Below, one piece after another: positions 1 to 12,897 of a stretch of 64,000 bases of DNA. The translations under genes and the position numbers were made by a program. How positions within the stretch are numbered: position 1 is the first letter of the stretch; the number at the start of each line of letters is the position of its first letter. Under the pieces are notes generated by a model, which ran no database searches, was not told the DNA's origin, and saw only the letters and a program-made list of their open reading frames with translations. Origin of the DNA: Merluccius polli. Taxonomy: Eukaryota > Chordata > Actinopteri > Gadiformes > Merlucciidae. The stretch is taken from the NCBI GenBank assembly GCA_030340625.1, contig JAOPHQ010004274.1, forward strand, positions 15,001 to 79,000. Reading direction: 5' to 3'.

Positions 1-343
1 AGGAAAGCACCGAGAGAGACATGCTGTCCTTCCAGTGCAGCCGTGCTGCTGCTGGTGGTTTTGACGATCGACAGAGCATACACAAGAGTGCGCACACATT
101 CTTTGTCTGACACGCACACACACACACACACACACACACGATCATCATCTGAACACACACACACGCTTACACACACATATCATCTGATCACACACACATT
201 ATCATCATCTGATCACACACACACGTAATAAAGCATGCTCAACTGTTAATCTAAACTTGTCTAAAGATGTTTCTCTTTCTAAACATCCTCACAAACTCCT
301 TCCCCTCCTTCTCATTCAGCTCTCTCCTCACTTCCTTTCTCCC

Positions 344-388
<45 letters not shown>

Positions 389-1586
389 CTATCGCTTCTC
401 CTTCTCTGCGCTAAACGGGGCACACAGCGGCGATGCGTCACTCAGCGACGATGCATCACTCAGCGCCTCTCGCCTTGAAACGAATTAGGCGTTCTCATCT
501 CACTTCAACCTAACAGTGAGATGAGAGAGTCGCTCCTAAACCAATGATGATTGGCTTAATCACATCCGCTGTGAACTGTGGGGTCATGGTGGGGCAGGAG
601 AGTGGAGTGTTTAAGGTACCTGCCGCTTACTAATGAACTGGGTCTCAATTTAGTCTAAGTCTCCTCAATGACTCGACGTTAATACACAAATGGACAGTTG
701 GATAGATAAACAACGAAGGCGGCAGAACGAGAGACAGAGACATAATAGGCAAATATAATGAAGGGAGAAATGGAAAGAGACAGATGATGAAATCAGAGAG
801 ACAGAGAGAGAGAGACATGTAGAGAGAGAGAAAGAGGGGGGGGGGGAGTATTACAGAGCGGTGAGCATGAAATGAACAAAAGGACAGAAAACAAAGTGGT
901 CGAGGAGAGGGAAAAAAAAGAGAAAAGCAGCAAGGCTTAAGATGAAATAAAGTAGGTCTGAGCATGGCGTAGCGTGGTGAGACGGCGTGTGCGCGTGCGT
1001 GCTTTAAAGTGGACACAAAATGAATGGGCGGCACCTCTTTGAAAGTCTTCAGAAGCGTCTGCCATGTCACTTCTTATTGCGTTTCATACGAGCCTGTCGG
1101 CCACGTTGAGTGGATCCGTCGATCATTCATAAGGGTGTTTGCTGAGGCTCCTCAGATATGACCTAAGATATAATTTCATTTCAATTCATTTTTTCCCATA
1201 GGCAGTTATGTAGTAAATAAGACGCGGCTCGCGGCCCATAAACCACAAGACTCATTCTGTCTGTACATGGGATACTGGGATATGTTTTTAAATATATATA
1301 AAGCATGTCATATGAAATGAAATGCATTTTCAACCGCCTCCCGATCTGTATCTCTGTCTGTCTGTCTCCTCATCTGTATCACTCTATCTGTCTGTCTGCC
1401 TGTCTCCTCATCTGTATCTCTCTGTCTGTCTGTCTGTCTCCTCATCTGTATATGTCTGTCTGTCTGTCTCCTCATCTGTATCTCTCTGTCTGTCTGTCTG
1501 TCTCCTCATCTGTATCTCTCTGTCTGTCTGCCTGTCTCCTCATCTGTATCTCTCTGTCTGTCTGCCTGTCTCCTCATCTGTATCTC

Positions 1587-1625
<39 letters not shown>

Positions 1626-2299
1626 CCTCATCTGTATCTCTCTGTCTGTCTGTCTGTCTGTCTCCTCATATTTATCTCTCTGTCTGTCTGCCTGTCTCCT
1701 CATCTGTATCTCTCTGTCTGTCTGCCTGTCTCCTCATCTGTATCTCTCTGTCTGTCCATATGTCTCCCTGATTGCCAGTCTGTCTGTCCGGCCAACTGTC
1801 ACACAAATTTGTCTGAGTGACTGAGTGACTGAGTGATTATGTCCACCCCACTCTGCAGATCAGGTTCCACACCTATACGCTATTGAAGCAATAAGTGGTT
1901 TTTCAGACGGCCCTGGTGCTGCCTGTCAATGTTCTCGCCATAGTTCTGCACAACTTCCATTTCGCCCTCGACTCCTACCACCACGTCACACATGAACAAG
2001 TACAGTACTACAGACGGTACTACACAATGCACCGAAACCCCACTCCTCTCTTACAGAGAAAGAGAGAGGCACAGAGAGAGAGAGAGAGGGAGGGGGGGAG
2101 GATAGACAGCCTCGAGTGTAAGGGAGAAAAAGACATCAACAGATAAGAAATATGCTTTTATGTGTGCATACACCTGCTCCCCCTGTACGTGTGCGTGTGT
2201 GTGTGTGTGTGCATGTGAGAGTGTGTGTGCAAAAGTACCCCATTAAAACCCTGAAGTGCCCCCTCACCCCCCCCCCCCGATCTGCTCTTTATCCTGCAG
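1..2299 (+). other. 3' part of opsin intron 1
   Basis: No convincing coding exon is seen before base 2300. The stretch holds CA repeats (about 112-230), a CT tract (about 349-390), a purine-rich stretch (780-930) and the minisatellite listed separately. It ends in a C-run, a short pyrimidine stretch and the acceptor CAG at 2297-2299. Because exon 2 starts inside a glycine codon, this must be intron sequence whose donor lies upstream of the window. Confidence 0.75.
1343..1769. repeat. CTGT-type minisatellite, about 11 copies
   Basis: A unit of about 34 nt, beginning CCTCATCTGTATCTCTCTG and followed by a variable number of TCTG steps, recurs about eleven times. Copies differ mainly in the TCTG count and in T-to-C changes. 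Open frames over it on both strands are Leu/Ser/Cys or Arg/Asp/Glu repeats and are not genes. Confidence 0.9.
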
Positions 2300-2628
2300 G
2301 CATCGTGTCTCTGATCTCGCTGGCCGTGCTCTCCTACGAACGCTACAGCACCATGATGGGCCCCACCGAGGCCGACGCCTCCAACTACCGCAAGGTGTAT
2401 CTGGGCATCGGCCTGTCCTGGGCCTACTCCCTGCTCTGGACCCTGCCGCCCCTCTTCGGTTGGAGCCACTATGGCCCCGAGGGGCCCGGGACCACCTGCT
2501 CGGTGGACTGGACGGCCAGGACCACCAACAACATCTCCTACATCGTCTGCCTGTTCATCGCCTGCCTGGTGCTCCCCTTCATGGTCATCGTGTACTGCTA
2601 CAGCCGACTGTTCCACGCCATTAAGCAG
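2300..2628 (+). CDS. tmtops: TMT opsin, exon 2 (TM3 to TM5)
   Basis: This exon encodes 109 full codons of a rhodopsin-class GPCR, a light sensor that binds retinal in the plasma membrane. It starts with two bases of a split glycine codon (phase 1), then IVSLISLAVLSYERY. The ERY triplet that ends TM3 is at 2338-2346. TM4 follows (LGIGLSWAYSLLWTLPPLFGW). Extracellular loop 2 holds GPEGPGTTC, with the Glu equivalent to bovine E181 at 2479-2481 and the disulphide Cys at 2497-2499. TM5 then ends at AIKQ. Acceptor CAG is at 2297-2299 and donor GT at 2629-2630, leaving phase 0. The SVDW/NNISYI pattern is TMT-opsin-like rather than encephalopsin (Opn3), which is the nearest alternative. The exact TMT paralogue cannot be assigned here. 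Codons are strongly GC-ending, unlike the flanking DNA. Confidence 0.95.
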
Positions 2629-2630
2629 GT

Positions 2631-3783
2631 ACGCGAGGAAAGCAAAAAAAAGTGGGCTGAAAAAAGTTTTGTTGAAGTGTCAGTTGAAATAAAGCAACAC
2701 AAAACACAAAAAACACACAAAAGTGTGATTTTTTGTCGGTGTTTCTTCTGTGCGTGGCCAGTTTTATTTTTCTATTTATGGGTTTTTTTTTGGTTTTTTT
2801 AATAGAGGTACCTTTTAGAGGCATTTTTTAGCTGTTTTACGAGCGACTGTACGTCATTTAGCAAATCGGCAATCATAAAAGTATCACATTAGCGGAGGTG
2901 TGAAAACGCAAGACACAAGACGTTCATCATTCAGTGCCACGTTAATGGCGGGAGGAGTCCATGTTTAACTACGAACACGAAAAAGAAAGATAGTGAATGT
3001 CATGGTGGGAGTGGAAAGCCAGAGTGCGCTGGTGACAGATGTCTTGGGCTATCTGGTGAATATTGAGCCAGACTAAAATTCCGGAAACAGACATTTTTTT
3101 CCTTGTTCCATTTTTCAGTTGACACGGTGAAAGACAAAAAAATTGTATTGAAGCAGGGATGTATGTTGTATGTCATACAACAGATTATTTTCATACGTTT
3201 CACTAATTCCTTTCATGTTCTCAAAGAAAAACAGAAATGTGCCGCTATGTTCTGCTATGTTCTGTGCATTTAATGAAACCATGAACTATACATCAACATT
3301 TCCAAAACACTCAACACCAGTACTCAAGACAGCATTGACGTGATGGTTTATTTGTTGTTATTTGCACGTTTACCTTATTTTCTTTGTATATAAATGCAGA
3401 TTGTATGTAGCTGAAAGGTAAGGCAGCTGCACCTGGATGGGAAACTGAAAAAGCATTTCATTTCAATAATGAAAATGACATGAAGACGACAGGGAAATGA
3501 GTAACATACTGTATATCTGCAGAACAGTCTTTTTGAGTTTCCCTGTATGGGGGGAATTGCACAAAATTGTGGATGCACTTCGGCTGCAAGAAACAGCATG
3601 CAATAATCAGAAATGTCTAGTATTTCCCTGGCCCTTACCATGGCAAAACAATGCCTAACCATTACACAAACTTAAACCCTCGGGGGCCCTGGGGACCCAT
3701 CCTGGGACTGTTGTCCTGGGAACCTAACCCTAACCCGAAAACCAAAGCCTAACCTTAAAATCAAACCCTTATTAACCCTTAAC

Positions 3784-3825
<42 letters not shown>

Positions 3826-5085
3826 ACTTTCTGGTCTTTAAGAATGGCCCCCACAAGATTAACTGCAGCGTTAATTAAACTATGGTACAGCTAAGTAAAC
3901 CTATAAACCATATTTCCATAACAATGACCAGGGGAGCAATCGCTGTCTCCACGGCGATTAACAATGTCACTCTTTGCTGGCTGGGGGGGATTCCACCCCC
4001 CCCCCCCCCCCCCCTCCCTCCTCCTCGTACTAAACATTCACGTCCTCTATTTACCATTTACTCACCATTGGGACACAATGTTTATTGCTGTTATTTATCT
4101 TCCCAGCATTTGGAAGTCGGTTGCCGCTGCTTTGTTTCATAGCCGGTCATATTTGAAGTTTTGGTGCGATAGCCTGGATGTCGGATGTTTGTCCTGAAGG
4201 GGAAGGCGAGGGGGGGAGTTTGGGTGGGTTGGGAGTTGGGCTGGGGGTGGGGGGTGATATTGGGGTGAATAGTGCCTTTTTTTAGTTCTTCATTGAGCGT
4301 GAACTGAGCTGTGGGGTAACTGATGGACGGCTTTTCACACTTGCTCCCACGATGACTGGCGTCCTGACTGAAAGAGTTATGAGAGGAGACAGACGGAAAG
4401 GTTGCACTGTCCCTCCAGGGGAATACACACACACACAGCACGCACGACACACACACCCATGCAGACACACACACACACAGGCACACACACAAACACGCAC
4501 GCACACACACACACATGCAGACACACACAAACAGGCACACACAAGCAGACACACACACACAGGCACACACACACATGCAGACACACGCAGGCACACACAC
4601 ACACACACGCATGCAGACACACACAAACACACACACACACACACACACACACATGAAGACACAGACACACACGCACACAGGCATATAAACCATGTGTACC
4701 TACACAAACACACACACACACACACAAACACACAGGCGTATGAAACACACTTAGACATACACACATACACACATTCATGTATATAGACAGACACAGATAC
4801 ATACATACACATACACATAGACACACACACGCACGCACATACACACAGAACACTCACAAAATAAACACACCACTTCTCACACACACGATCAAAAATTGAA
4901 GAACAAATCCCAGAGCAATTTTTCCAGGATTACAGCTCTCTCAAGCCCTGGAAGCTTCACGTCAGCCCAGATAAACAGCGATCTGTTTGTGCTCACATGC
5001 CTCTGTGTGTGTTTGTTTTTTCAAGATAAGTACTTGCATGTCTGACACTGTTATCATTCCATCTAACGAACTAACACCTCTTTTT

Positions 5086-5161
<76 letters not shown>

Positions 5162-7950
5162 TGTACAAACCATGATCATTATCTCCCTTGTTTCCCATCC
5201 TTTCCTTCTGCTTTGTATTTCCATCAATTTCCTTCTTTTTGCCGCTGTGCTTCGCTCGTTAGTCACCACTGTTTTTCTTCGACTCCCCATTTGTTGCTAC
5301 CTGCTTCTTATCTGTGCTTCTCTCTTTGTCCTTTCATCCGGATGTGTGAATCAATCTTTTAGGTTTGTTTATCTCATTTTACTACCCCCCCCCCCCATAT
5401 TTCTTTTGACAGAGATACTTTGGGCGGCCGCTAGATGAATACAGACGAGACACTTTCTCTTTCTTTCTAAACCCTCTGGTTGTTTACTCACCGGGATGTT
5501 TGCTTGAGTACCAGCCCTCTCCTCTCTCTCTCTCTCTGTTGCTCTCATCTCTCCTTCTCTTCCTCTTTCTCTCTATCCGTTCATTTCATCCATCTCTCAA
5601 TCCTTCTCTTCCACTCCTATCCGTTCCACCCATCGCTTACTTTTCTCTCACTCACTCTTCCTCACTCTTCCTCTCATCCCTTTCTCTCTCATTATCGTCC
5701 CCTGTCTGTTACTCTGATCGTTCTCTCGCTTTTCCCCTCTCTCTCATCACTCTGTCTCTTGTCTCCTTTCTACTTCCTCTATCGTTATTCCTGCATCTCT
5801 CTATGTCTCTGTCTCCTTCCCTTACCCTCTCGTCCTCTCTTTTTCTCTCCCCTCTCTCGCTCTCTCTCTCTCTGTAAACAAGTGCTCTTGTGCTCACTAT
5901 GCACATTTGCCTGCTAACTTATCTTTGCTACTAATGCCAACTGCAACATCTGACATCCCCCAAACCCCCCCCTCCCCCTCCCCACCCCCCACATCTGGTC
6001 TGTAGTTGTCAAGTCATCACACGGGGAGTGTGTGTGTGTGTGTGTGTAGGGGGTGATTACATAGAACATGCAGTTCCAATAATGGAGTCGAATTCCCCGA
6101 TCTAATAAGACGGCACTTCGACACGACCCACTTGAGAATGAGCCAATCAATTTGTCTCTCTTATCACCTGCAGTGTAAGAGCGCCGCAACGATTGGTGGG
6201 ATTTGTCCACCTTGCTCACCACATGATCCGCGGATGACAGATCATTAAGAGGCAGACGGGCGGACAGGCGGACAGAATGACAAGCTAAAAGACAGATAGG
6301 TACACACATTCGGATTCAGTGAAGGAGGCATGAATACAGGAAGACAAAACAGACAAAAAATTGACAATTACAGAACCACACACACACACACAGATAAACA
6401 GATAAACAGATGGCCAGACAGCCAGACACGAACGTCAGGTAGATTGAGACAGGAAACCACATGCATGTTGACTCCTGCACATAGCTGCCAGCTGCTGTCC
6501 TCTTCTGTCTATTTTCACTGCAACTTTTTTTCCGTTTTATGGAAATGTTTGAGTTGCTTCTCGGTACGAAGCTCCCAAGGAAGTTTAAGTTTTGTGACCC
6601 AGTGCTTCACAGGCGCTAGCTGAACAGCACGTATTAGCGTGTCCTTGGGAAGACCCCTTGGCTGGATCTTAGGCTATGCCTCCGGCACAGAGCAGAGGCT
6701 AAGATCGTGTGCTAGTGTTATTTCTGCTCACGCTGCTCGCCAGAGACAAGTTATAAGTCCAAATGAGACAATCGCGAAGAAGCAACTAATCCCAAAAATC
6801 ATCATGAACTTTTCCATGTTCTTCCAGTCCAAATTCCAGTCTTGTTGTCCACCTATTTGACAATATATGCAAACAAATCAAAACAATTATTGTTATTGTT
6901 AATTTACATCCAAATATAATACACCTAACTTCCTTTTTTTTTGTACTTGTGACAATAACTTGCGGAAAGGGGCCGACTTTAGCTTTCAAACAATAATAAT
7001 CATATCACCCCCCCCCCCCCCAATAATATATCATGTCCCATCATATAAAGTTCCTAAAATCAATTTGGTGTGAGCCAATCAAATCCTGAGGGACCAGGCT
7101 CTCCTTTAAGGACAAGGTCCAAATAATGAAACGTTTTCTCTTGTCACTGGCACCTTTTTATAATGAAATGTCAAAATGTGACAAAGTGCGTATGGTCTGT
7201 CTGGGAATGGAGAAGGGCTGATTCCCTTTGGTGCCATAGACTTCTGTGCTACCATCCCCAAAAAATATATTAACAAACGAGACAAAGAGAAAGAAATGAA
7301 TAAAGATAATCAACGTTGCTTCGGTCAGCAAAAAAGTCCTACGGAGATGATTATCGGGTATATTTTTGTACGTTGCAAAATACGCAAATCTGCACCGATG
7401 TCACTATGCCAAGATGTTTCGCTGAACACACAGATAAAAAAGATGTTATTTAATCAAGACATCACCCAGCCAAGGTGTCACTTTTAATGCATCACTTCAG
7501 CACTGTTCTTTAGGAAGAAGGCAGAATCTCCCCGGCACACGATAGGAATAACTTCTTATCAAAGCAGCAGCGGCAACACAGGAACCATACATACCATTCT
7601 TGAACCTGGTTTATGTGTGATGTGGTGGTGGGGGAAGGCGGCGCGGGTGCTGTAGGCAAATGTCTGCCAGACATGGAGGATATGGAAAATACCAATTACC
7701 GAGCTGCAGTGGACAGGTTGGGGAGGGATGTTCTTGTTTTGTGTCTGCGGAGACCAGTGGCGGGATCTGTTCCCATTCTGTCATATAGTGGCTGTCCGTT
7801 ACCTCCTCACCCACTTCTGGTTGTTGTTCTGTTGTGTTGTTGTAGTTTGAATTGCTAAATCGCTGACTACCTCCCGCCCTCCCTCCTTGTTGGCAGGAGT
7901 TTCTCTTTTGCTTTTGTTTATAGTGTTTTACTTGTTTGGAAGTTGAAGTG

Positions 7951-8028
<78 letters not shown>

Positions 8029-9313
8029 CATGCAGCCTGTTCACACATACATATTTCCGCTGTCACTGGCTCTCTCTAGTGTGTCCTGAGCCATCACAAT
8101 GCTCTTTTCATTTTCGGTGGTGTCTGTTCCAATCTCCTCTCTCTCTGTCTCTCTCCGTCTTTCTGTGTCTCTCTGTCTCTCTCTCTTCCCTTCCCCTCAA
8201 TCACTGCTCCGAACATCTCCATGGCCTTCACCTCACACCACCGCGCTCTCCCCGCGTCGCTCGCTAAATCACTCTCACACTGGTGACGCCCTCTTGTCTT
8301 CGTTTAGCATCTCCCTGAGATGTTGTCTTCACTGCCACGCGGGTCCTTCAGCACAGATGTTGGGGTGTTGTTGTTTTTTTTGTTTTCTTTTTGGTTTTCT
8401 CCTGAACATGATTCTATGCTTGCTCTCCATCGCCACCACCACAAATGTCACGGACCACTGTGGAAAGGCTGGGCTGGAAGAATAACGAAACATGACTAAT
8501 CTGTATGTGTGTGTGTGTGACTCTGTTTCACTGTGTGTGTGTGTGTGTGTGTGTGTGTTTTGTGTGTGTGTCGCTCTCTCTCTCTCTCTCTCTCCCTCTC
8601 TCCCTCTCTCTCTCTCCCTCTCTCCCTCTCTCCCTCTCAAGATTCAAGACTTAAAAGGGCTCCACTGGCATAGAAAACATACATTTACATTGGATTGATG
8701 GATGGACAGACACACAGACACCCAGACAGTGGTCTGTACAGACCGGGCCTTCAGCTTGTTGTTCACAGATGAATGGGCAGCCAGCAGCCAGAAGACAGGA
8801 TTGAAAGCAATGACAGGGGTATAATAAAGGAGCTTATTCCCATGTCATTAGAGTGCGAATCAGAGGTGAAGTGGCAGAGCTCACCTCTGACTGAGGGGGT
8901 CAACCGCTTTCGGCGGCACACAGCCTGGGGAGCTGAAAAAAGGGGGGACTTTTAATATGTCTTCGTCCTTTTCAAAATGCAGCCTTTTTTGACGCAGTAA
9001 AAGTCGACGAAAGGGAAAATAGCATCAGCATTGAATAGCGTCTCCCCTCAGTGATTTGAGTTTAAAATACTGGGTTTTAAAAAAATATATTATAAGTGAG
9101 TCGTAAAGTGCACAGAAGCATGTGGAATGTCCTCCATAGACTAAGGATGACTTACAGCTGGATAATAAAAAAGTACAGACAGAAAATATGGAAGTGGAAG
9201 TGAATTGGATAATTTCCGAAATTAAATTGTTAAAATGAAATAAAATTGGATAATTCTCCAAATGAGGAAGAATTATGGAGAAGCTCAGTAATGTGATTGC
9301 TTCTGGATGGATG

Positions 9314-9377
<64 letters not shown>

Positions 9378-9628
9378 AAGACAAAAGGAGGGAGGAAGTG
9401 AGAAAGAAGGAGAGAGGGAGGGAGGGAGGAAGTGAAAGAGAAAGAGAGAGATCGAGAGCGAGTGCAACCATGGCACAGACGGCATCTCCACTCTTGGCGT
9501 GAGGCAGTGATTTACATAAACATGGTCGTAATTACAGCTGAACACACTCACTTTGATTTGAATATGTACACCAGCTAATCCCATTCACACACACACACTC
9601 ACACACACATACACACACACACACACAC
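2631..9628. other. Gene-free block with simple repeats
   Basis: The block contains a TTA trinucleotide run (about 3787-3823), a poly-C run (3996-4014), CA arrays (4424-4887), a 70-nt AT tract (5089-5158), CT-rich sequence (about 5515-5875), a GT array (7955-8028), CT arrays (about 8568-8638) and a GA array (about 9315-9373). Between them the sequence is unique-looking and AT-rich, with no supported gene. All long open frames here are repeat artefacts. Confidence 0.8.
5089..5158. repeat. (AT)n microsatellite, 70 nt
   Basis: An uninterrupted AT dinucleotide tract. Such tracts are self-complementary and can extrude cruciforms; the array is intronic. Confidence 0.95.
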
Positions 9629-9632
9629 ATAT

Positions 9633-9974
9633 TGTGACGCCCTGCCCCTCTCTCTGCCCATTGGTTGTGGGACTTCCCTGGGTGGAGATTGGGACAGGGC
9701 GTCAGGCCAATTGGCCACACCTGCGGGGGTATAGGGATCCAGAGTTTTAAGGGCTGGGTAGCCATGTGTTGAGGGGTCTCTTTGCTGCTTCTAGGCTGAG
9801 CTTTGGGGCTCAGTCTTCCACTCGCCATGTGGTTTTAAGTATAATTTCTTTTGTTTAAGTATAATTATTTATGTTTACTTTAACCAGTAAAAATGAGTTA
9901 CTAATAAATTAGTTTTTGTTTATTTCATGTGTGGACTCCCTTTATTTTGCCACTACCTGACCCGGTGTGTGACA
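9633..9974 (+). mobile_element. Solo LTR, 342 bp
   Basis: The segment begins TGTGACGCC and ends GTGTGTGACA, the TG...CA form of retroelement LTRs. ATAT flanks it on both sides (9629-9632 and 9975-9978), consistent with a short target duplication. It contains a TATA-like GGTATAGGGA and an AATAAA near the 3' end, which fits an LTR promoter and poly(A) signal in + orientation. No internal retroelement sequence adjoins it, so it is probably a solo LTR. The family is not identified. Confidence 0.7.
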
Positions 9975-9978
9975 ATAT

Positions 9979-10478
9979 GAACACACTCTCACATACACAT
10001 GAACATATGAACACACATGCATGCATACACACACAAACACACACACATGCACATGAACATGCACACACACAGCCATGCACACACACACGCACACACACAC
10101 ACATGCACACACACACAAAACCCAAGAATCTCATCCCTAAGGACGCCAGAAACCATTCAAGGTGGAAAGACGGAAACCAAAATTCATCTTTTTCACATTT
10201 CACAGTTGGGAAGAAAGAAATGAATCAGTGAAATGAAGAGAACAGGTAAACCTTACAGAGAGAGGATAACAATACAGAGGAATTCTTTACTGTCCAACAC
10301 CGCTAGATTTTTGTGGGGAACTTGCTCAGGTTTTCTGAGGACATTTCTGAGGGAGTGAAGCCAGAAGTTTGACCAAAAAACCACGAGATGTCTGTCTCTG
10401 TGGTGAATACATCCATATTTTACACAGCAGTACAGAGAAATACTCAAGCAACACAGAACAATGGAGCAATAGGACAGT

Positions 10479-10519
<41 letters not shown>

Positions 10520-10989
10520 CTCTCAAAATAACCTTCCAGATCTGATCGAGGAAAAGGCAGTGAGCCACTCCGAAAATTGAGCCCTCATTGACTCCATTGG
10601 GTCCCCAGTTTGTGCCTTTTGTCTGACACGCTCTCTCTCTCTCTCTGTCCCCCTCCCTCCCTCTCTCTCAGTTTCTCTTTATTTCTGGCAGTATTAAACT
10701 TCTTGTGATTGCTTGAAAAGCTGTAATTGGACTCAGCTGAGTTGAAGATGAATGACTGCAAGCAAGCAGTTTGTCTCCTGGGGTCACAAAGCTTTGAAAA
10801 TGGCTTTGAAAATATGACTGTTACAGAAAGGGTCCCCATGTAACTGGAGTGTGAGTTTGTGTGTGTGTGTTTGTGTGTGTGTTTGTGTGTCTCTGTGTGT
10901 GAGTGTGGATGTGTGTGTGTGTTTTGTTTTACTAGTGGGGACCCGGGTCCCAGAGCACCCGTAAGATCAGAGTTTGAACTTTAAGGATA
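9979..10989. other. Gene-free repeat block
   Basis: CA/ACAT arrays (about 9990-10120), a CT run (about 10490-10524) and GT stretches (about 10850-10925) lie within otherwise unremarkable sequence. No gene is supported. Confidence 0.7.
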
Positions 10990-10997
10990 CTCATGTG

Positions 10998-11590
10998 CAG
11001 TGTTGGGTAGTAACGCGTTATTAGTAATGCCGTTACGTAACGCCGTTACTTTTTTCAGTAACGCGTTACGTAACGCCCTGTCCTGGCGCAGCATCAAGCC
11101 GGACGCGTATTTGTCCTCCTTTTTGAGACAACCCCGCCGGTCACAGGTCTGCCCGCCGGTCATAGGTCCGCGGTGTGTTACTATTGCGCGCACCCCCCCC
11201 GCCCCCGTTGGCCGGAGGTCCGAGGCGCCCCCCCCCTTTGGTGCAATACTTTGGTGTTTGTGTTAAGGTTTGTGTTGGTGCACAACGGATCATATTGCTT
11301 GGATGATTAGATTCAGTGATGTGGATGCAAATGAATTGAAACGGTTGTTTTAATCAACAGTTTGTATTATTCAGTACAGAACTGAAATGACGGTGAGAGG
11401 GGAACTCAATCAATCAACTTTTATTTAATGGGAGCATTGGAAGAACGTTTTACAGTAACTAAAAAGTTACTTTCTCAGTAACAGCATTACTTTTTGGTTT
11501 AAGTAACTGAGTTACTAACTGAGTTACTTTTTTTACAAAGTAACTAGTAACTGTAACTAGTTACTATTTTCAGTAACTAGCACAACAATG
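10998..11590. mobile_element. hAT-like non-autonomous element, 593 bp
   Basis: It starts CAGTGTTGGG and ends CACAACAATG, and is flanked by perfect 8-bp direct repeats CTCATGTG (10990-10997 and 11591-11598), the hAT signature. The terminal regions are rich in GTAACG/GTTACT steps. It shares an internal core (TTTGAGACAACCCCGCCGG and neighbours) with the shorter copy at 43667. No transposase is encoded. Confidence 0.88.
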
Positions 11591-11598
11591 CTCATGTG

Positions 11599-11763
11599 TG
11601 ATTTTAACAACTGTAGTCGCTATGCTGTACAACCTTCACTCCAGTCCAATGCAGAGGGCTGTGTCTTTGATTTAATTATACTGTTTGTCCCTTTCAAAGT
11701 CAGGTAAATAGGTCACTGTGGTCAATTTGATGAGTGGAAGCCAACCAAGATTGTTTGGGTCTA

Positions 11764-11823
<60 letters not shown>

Positions 11824-12843
11824 CATTAATCCCCGATACTTCTCCTCAATGCCAATCACCCTGATGAATTGAATTGTACGCTTGTGGTTTTCTGCATCTA
11901 CTGCTCCCTTGCTTATATTTTATGACATTTGGTAAATTCCCAAATCTCTCAGACTAATATTCAGTTATAAAATTTGACAGTTCAAACGAAACATTGAACA
12001 ACTTTTTTTGTATTGCCAATACCATCCGAATGAGCTGTATTTATGTAAGACTGGAGAGCCTTTTTTTTCATTTCATCCAATGTAGGGGCAGATGTCCTCT
12101 GACAGATATGTTAATTGTGTCTGATTGAAAATCTTGCATATATTATAAGCGATTGGAATCAATTGGAAAATGAATGAAATCTGTACAAACCCTGTTTATA
12201 TGGATTGCTACATTACTGATGTTTTTTTCATGGTTTTGTGACCTTTTCCAAGACCTTCATTGAAGTGCAATGGTGTTGCAATGGTATTGGCCTCTTTGTT
12301 TTTCATATGTACACAAAATATAAAATCCTATTTTTGCAGGCTTACTGATAGACGTAGACAAATTGAGAGGAATTGGAAGACCCCACACTCCCGACGGGAT
12401 CCCCCCCCCCCAAAATGTGTGACTCACCATTTCGCCTTTGGTTTAACTTGGTACAAAACAATATTTAAATACCTCAAATGAATGTTGCACACTCCACACA
12501 TATATTACACGTGTAATAATTTAACCAAAATGATACGAAACCAATTACATTTCTACGTAGCAATTGAAAAGTTCCGCTCGGCTGTCAATCAAGGCGGGAT
12601 CAATACTGCAAGCGCTGTTATTAATGGCTTAAATTAACTCTTGGTATTTCTAGTGGACTACACTCGCCAGTAAATGTATCAATCAAGCTAGTGTGCTACA
12701 CTATTATGTGATTACTGCCTCAACACAACTCATTACAAAGTTGTTTACTGCCTATCAGCAGTGTGCCATCAAACCAAGTTGCTGTTTTATCCACAGAGAG
12801 AGTATTTACTGTGACTCTGCTATGGTACAGGTTTACCTTGCTC

Positions 12844-12897
<54 letters not shown>

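Noticed and set aside
1343..1769. Regular direct repeats that resemble a CRISPR array
   Set aside because: The spacer parts are themselves TCTG repeats of variable length in a eukaryotic intron.
1895..2046. Possible extra exon reading TALVLPVNVLAIVLHNFHFA
   Set aside because: Codon third positions are GC-rich and an AG precedes it, but the peptide does not match the opsin N-terminus and no donor or homology supports it.
2158..2616. 152-residue antisense frame over opsin exon 2
   Set aside because: It is the mirror of GC-rich opsin codons and lacks any recognisable motif.
2300..2628. Assignment as encephalopsin (opn3)
   Set aside because: The YERYSTMM, PPLFGWSHYGPEGPGTTC and NNISYI stretches fit TMT opsins better, as far as can be judged without an alignment.
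4091..4884. Long Cys/Val or Thr/His open frames on both strands
   Set aside because: They are translations of CA/GT microsatellites. The same applies to frames at 7956, 16529, 19429, 32708 and 47752 before the exon start.
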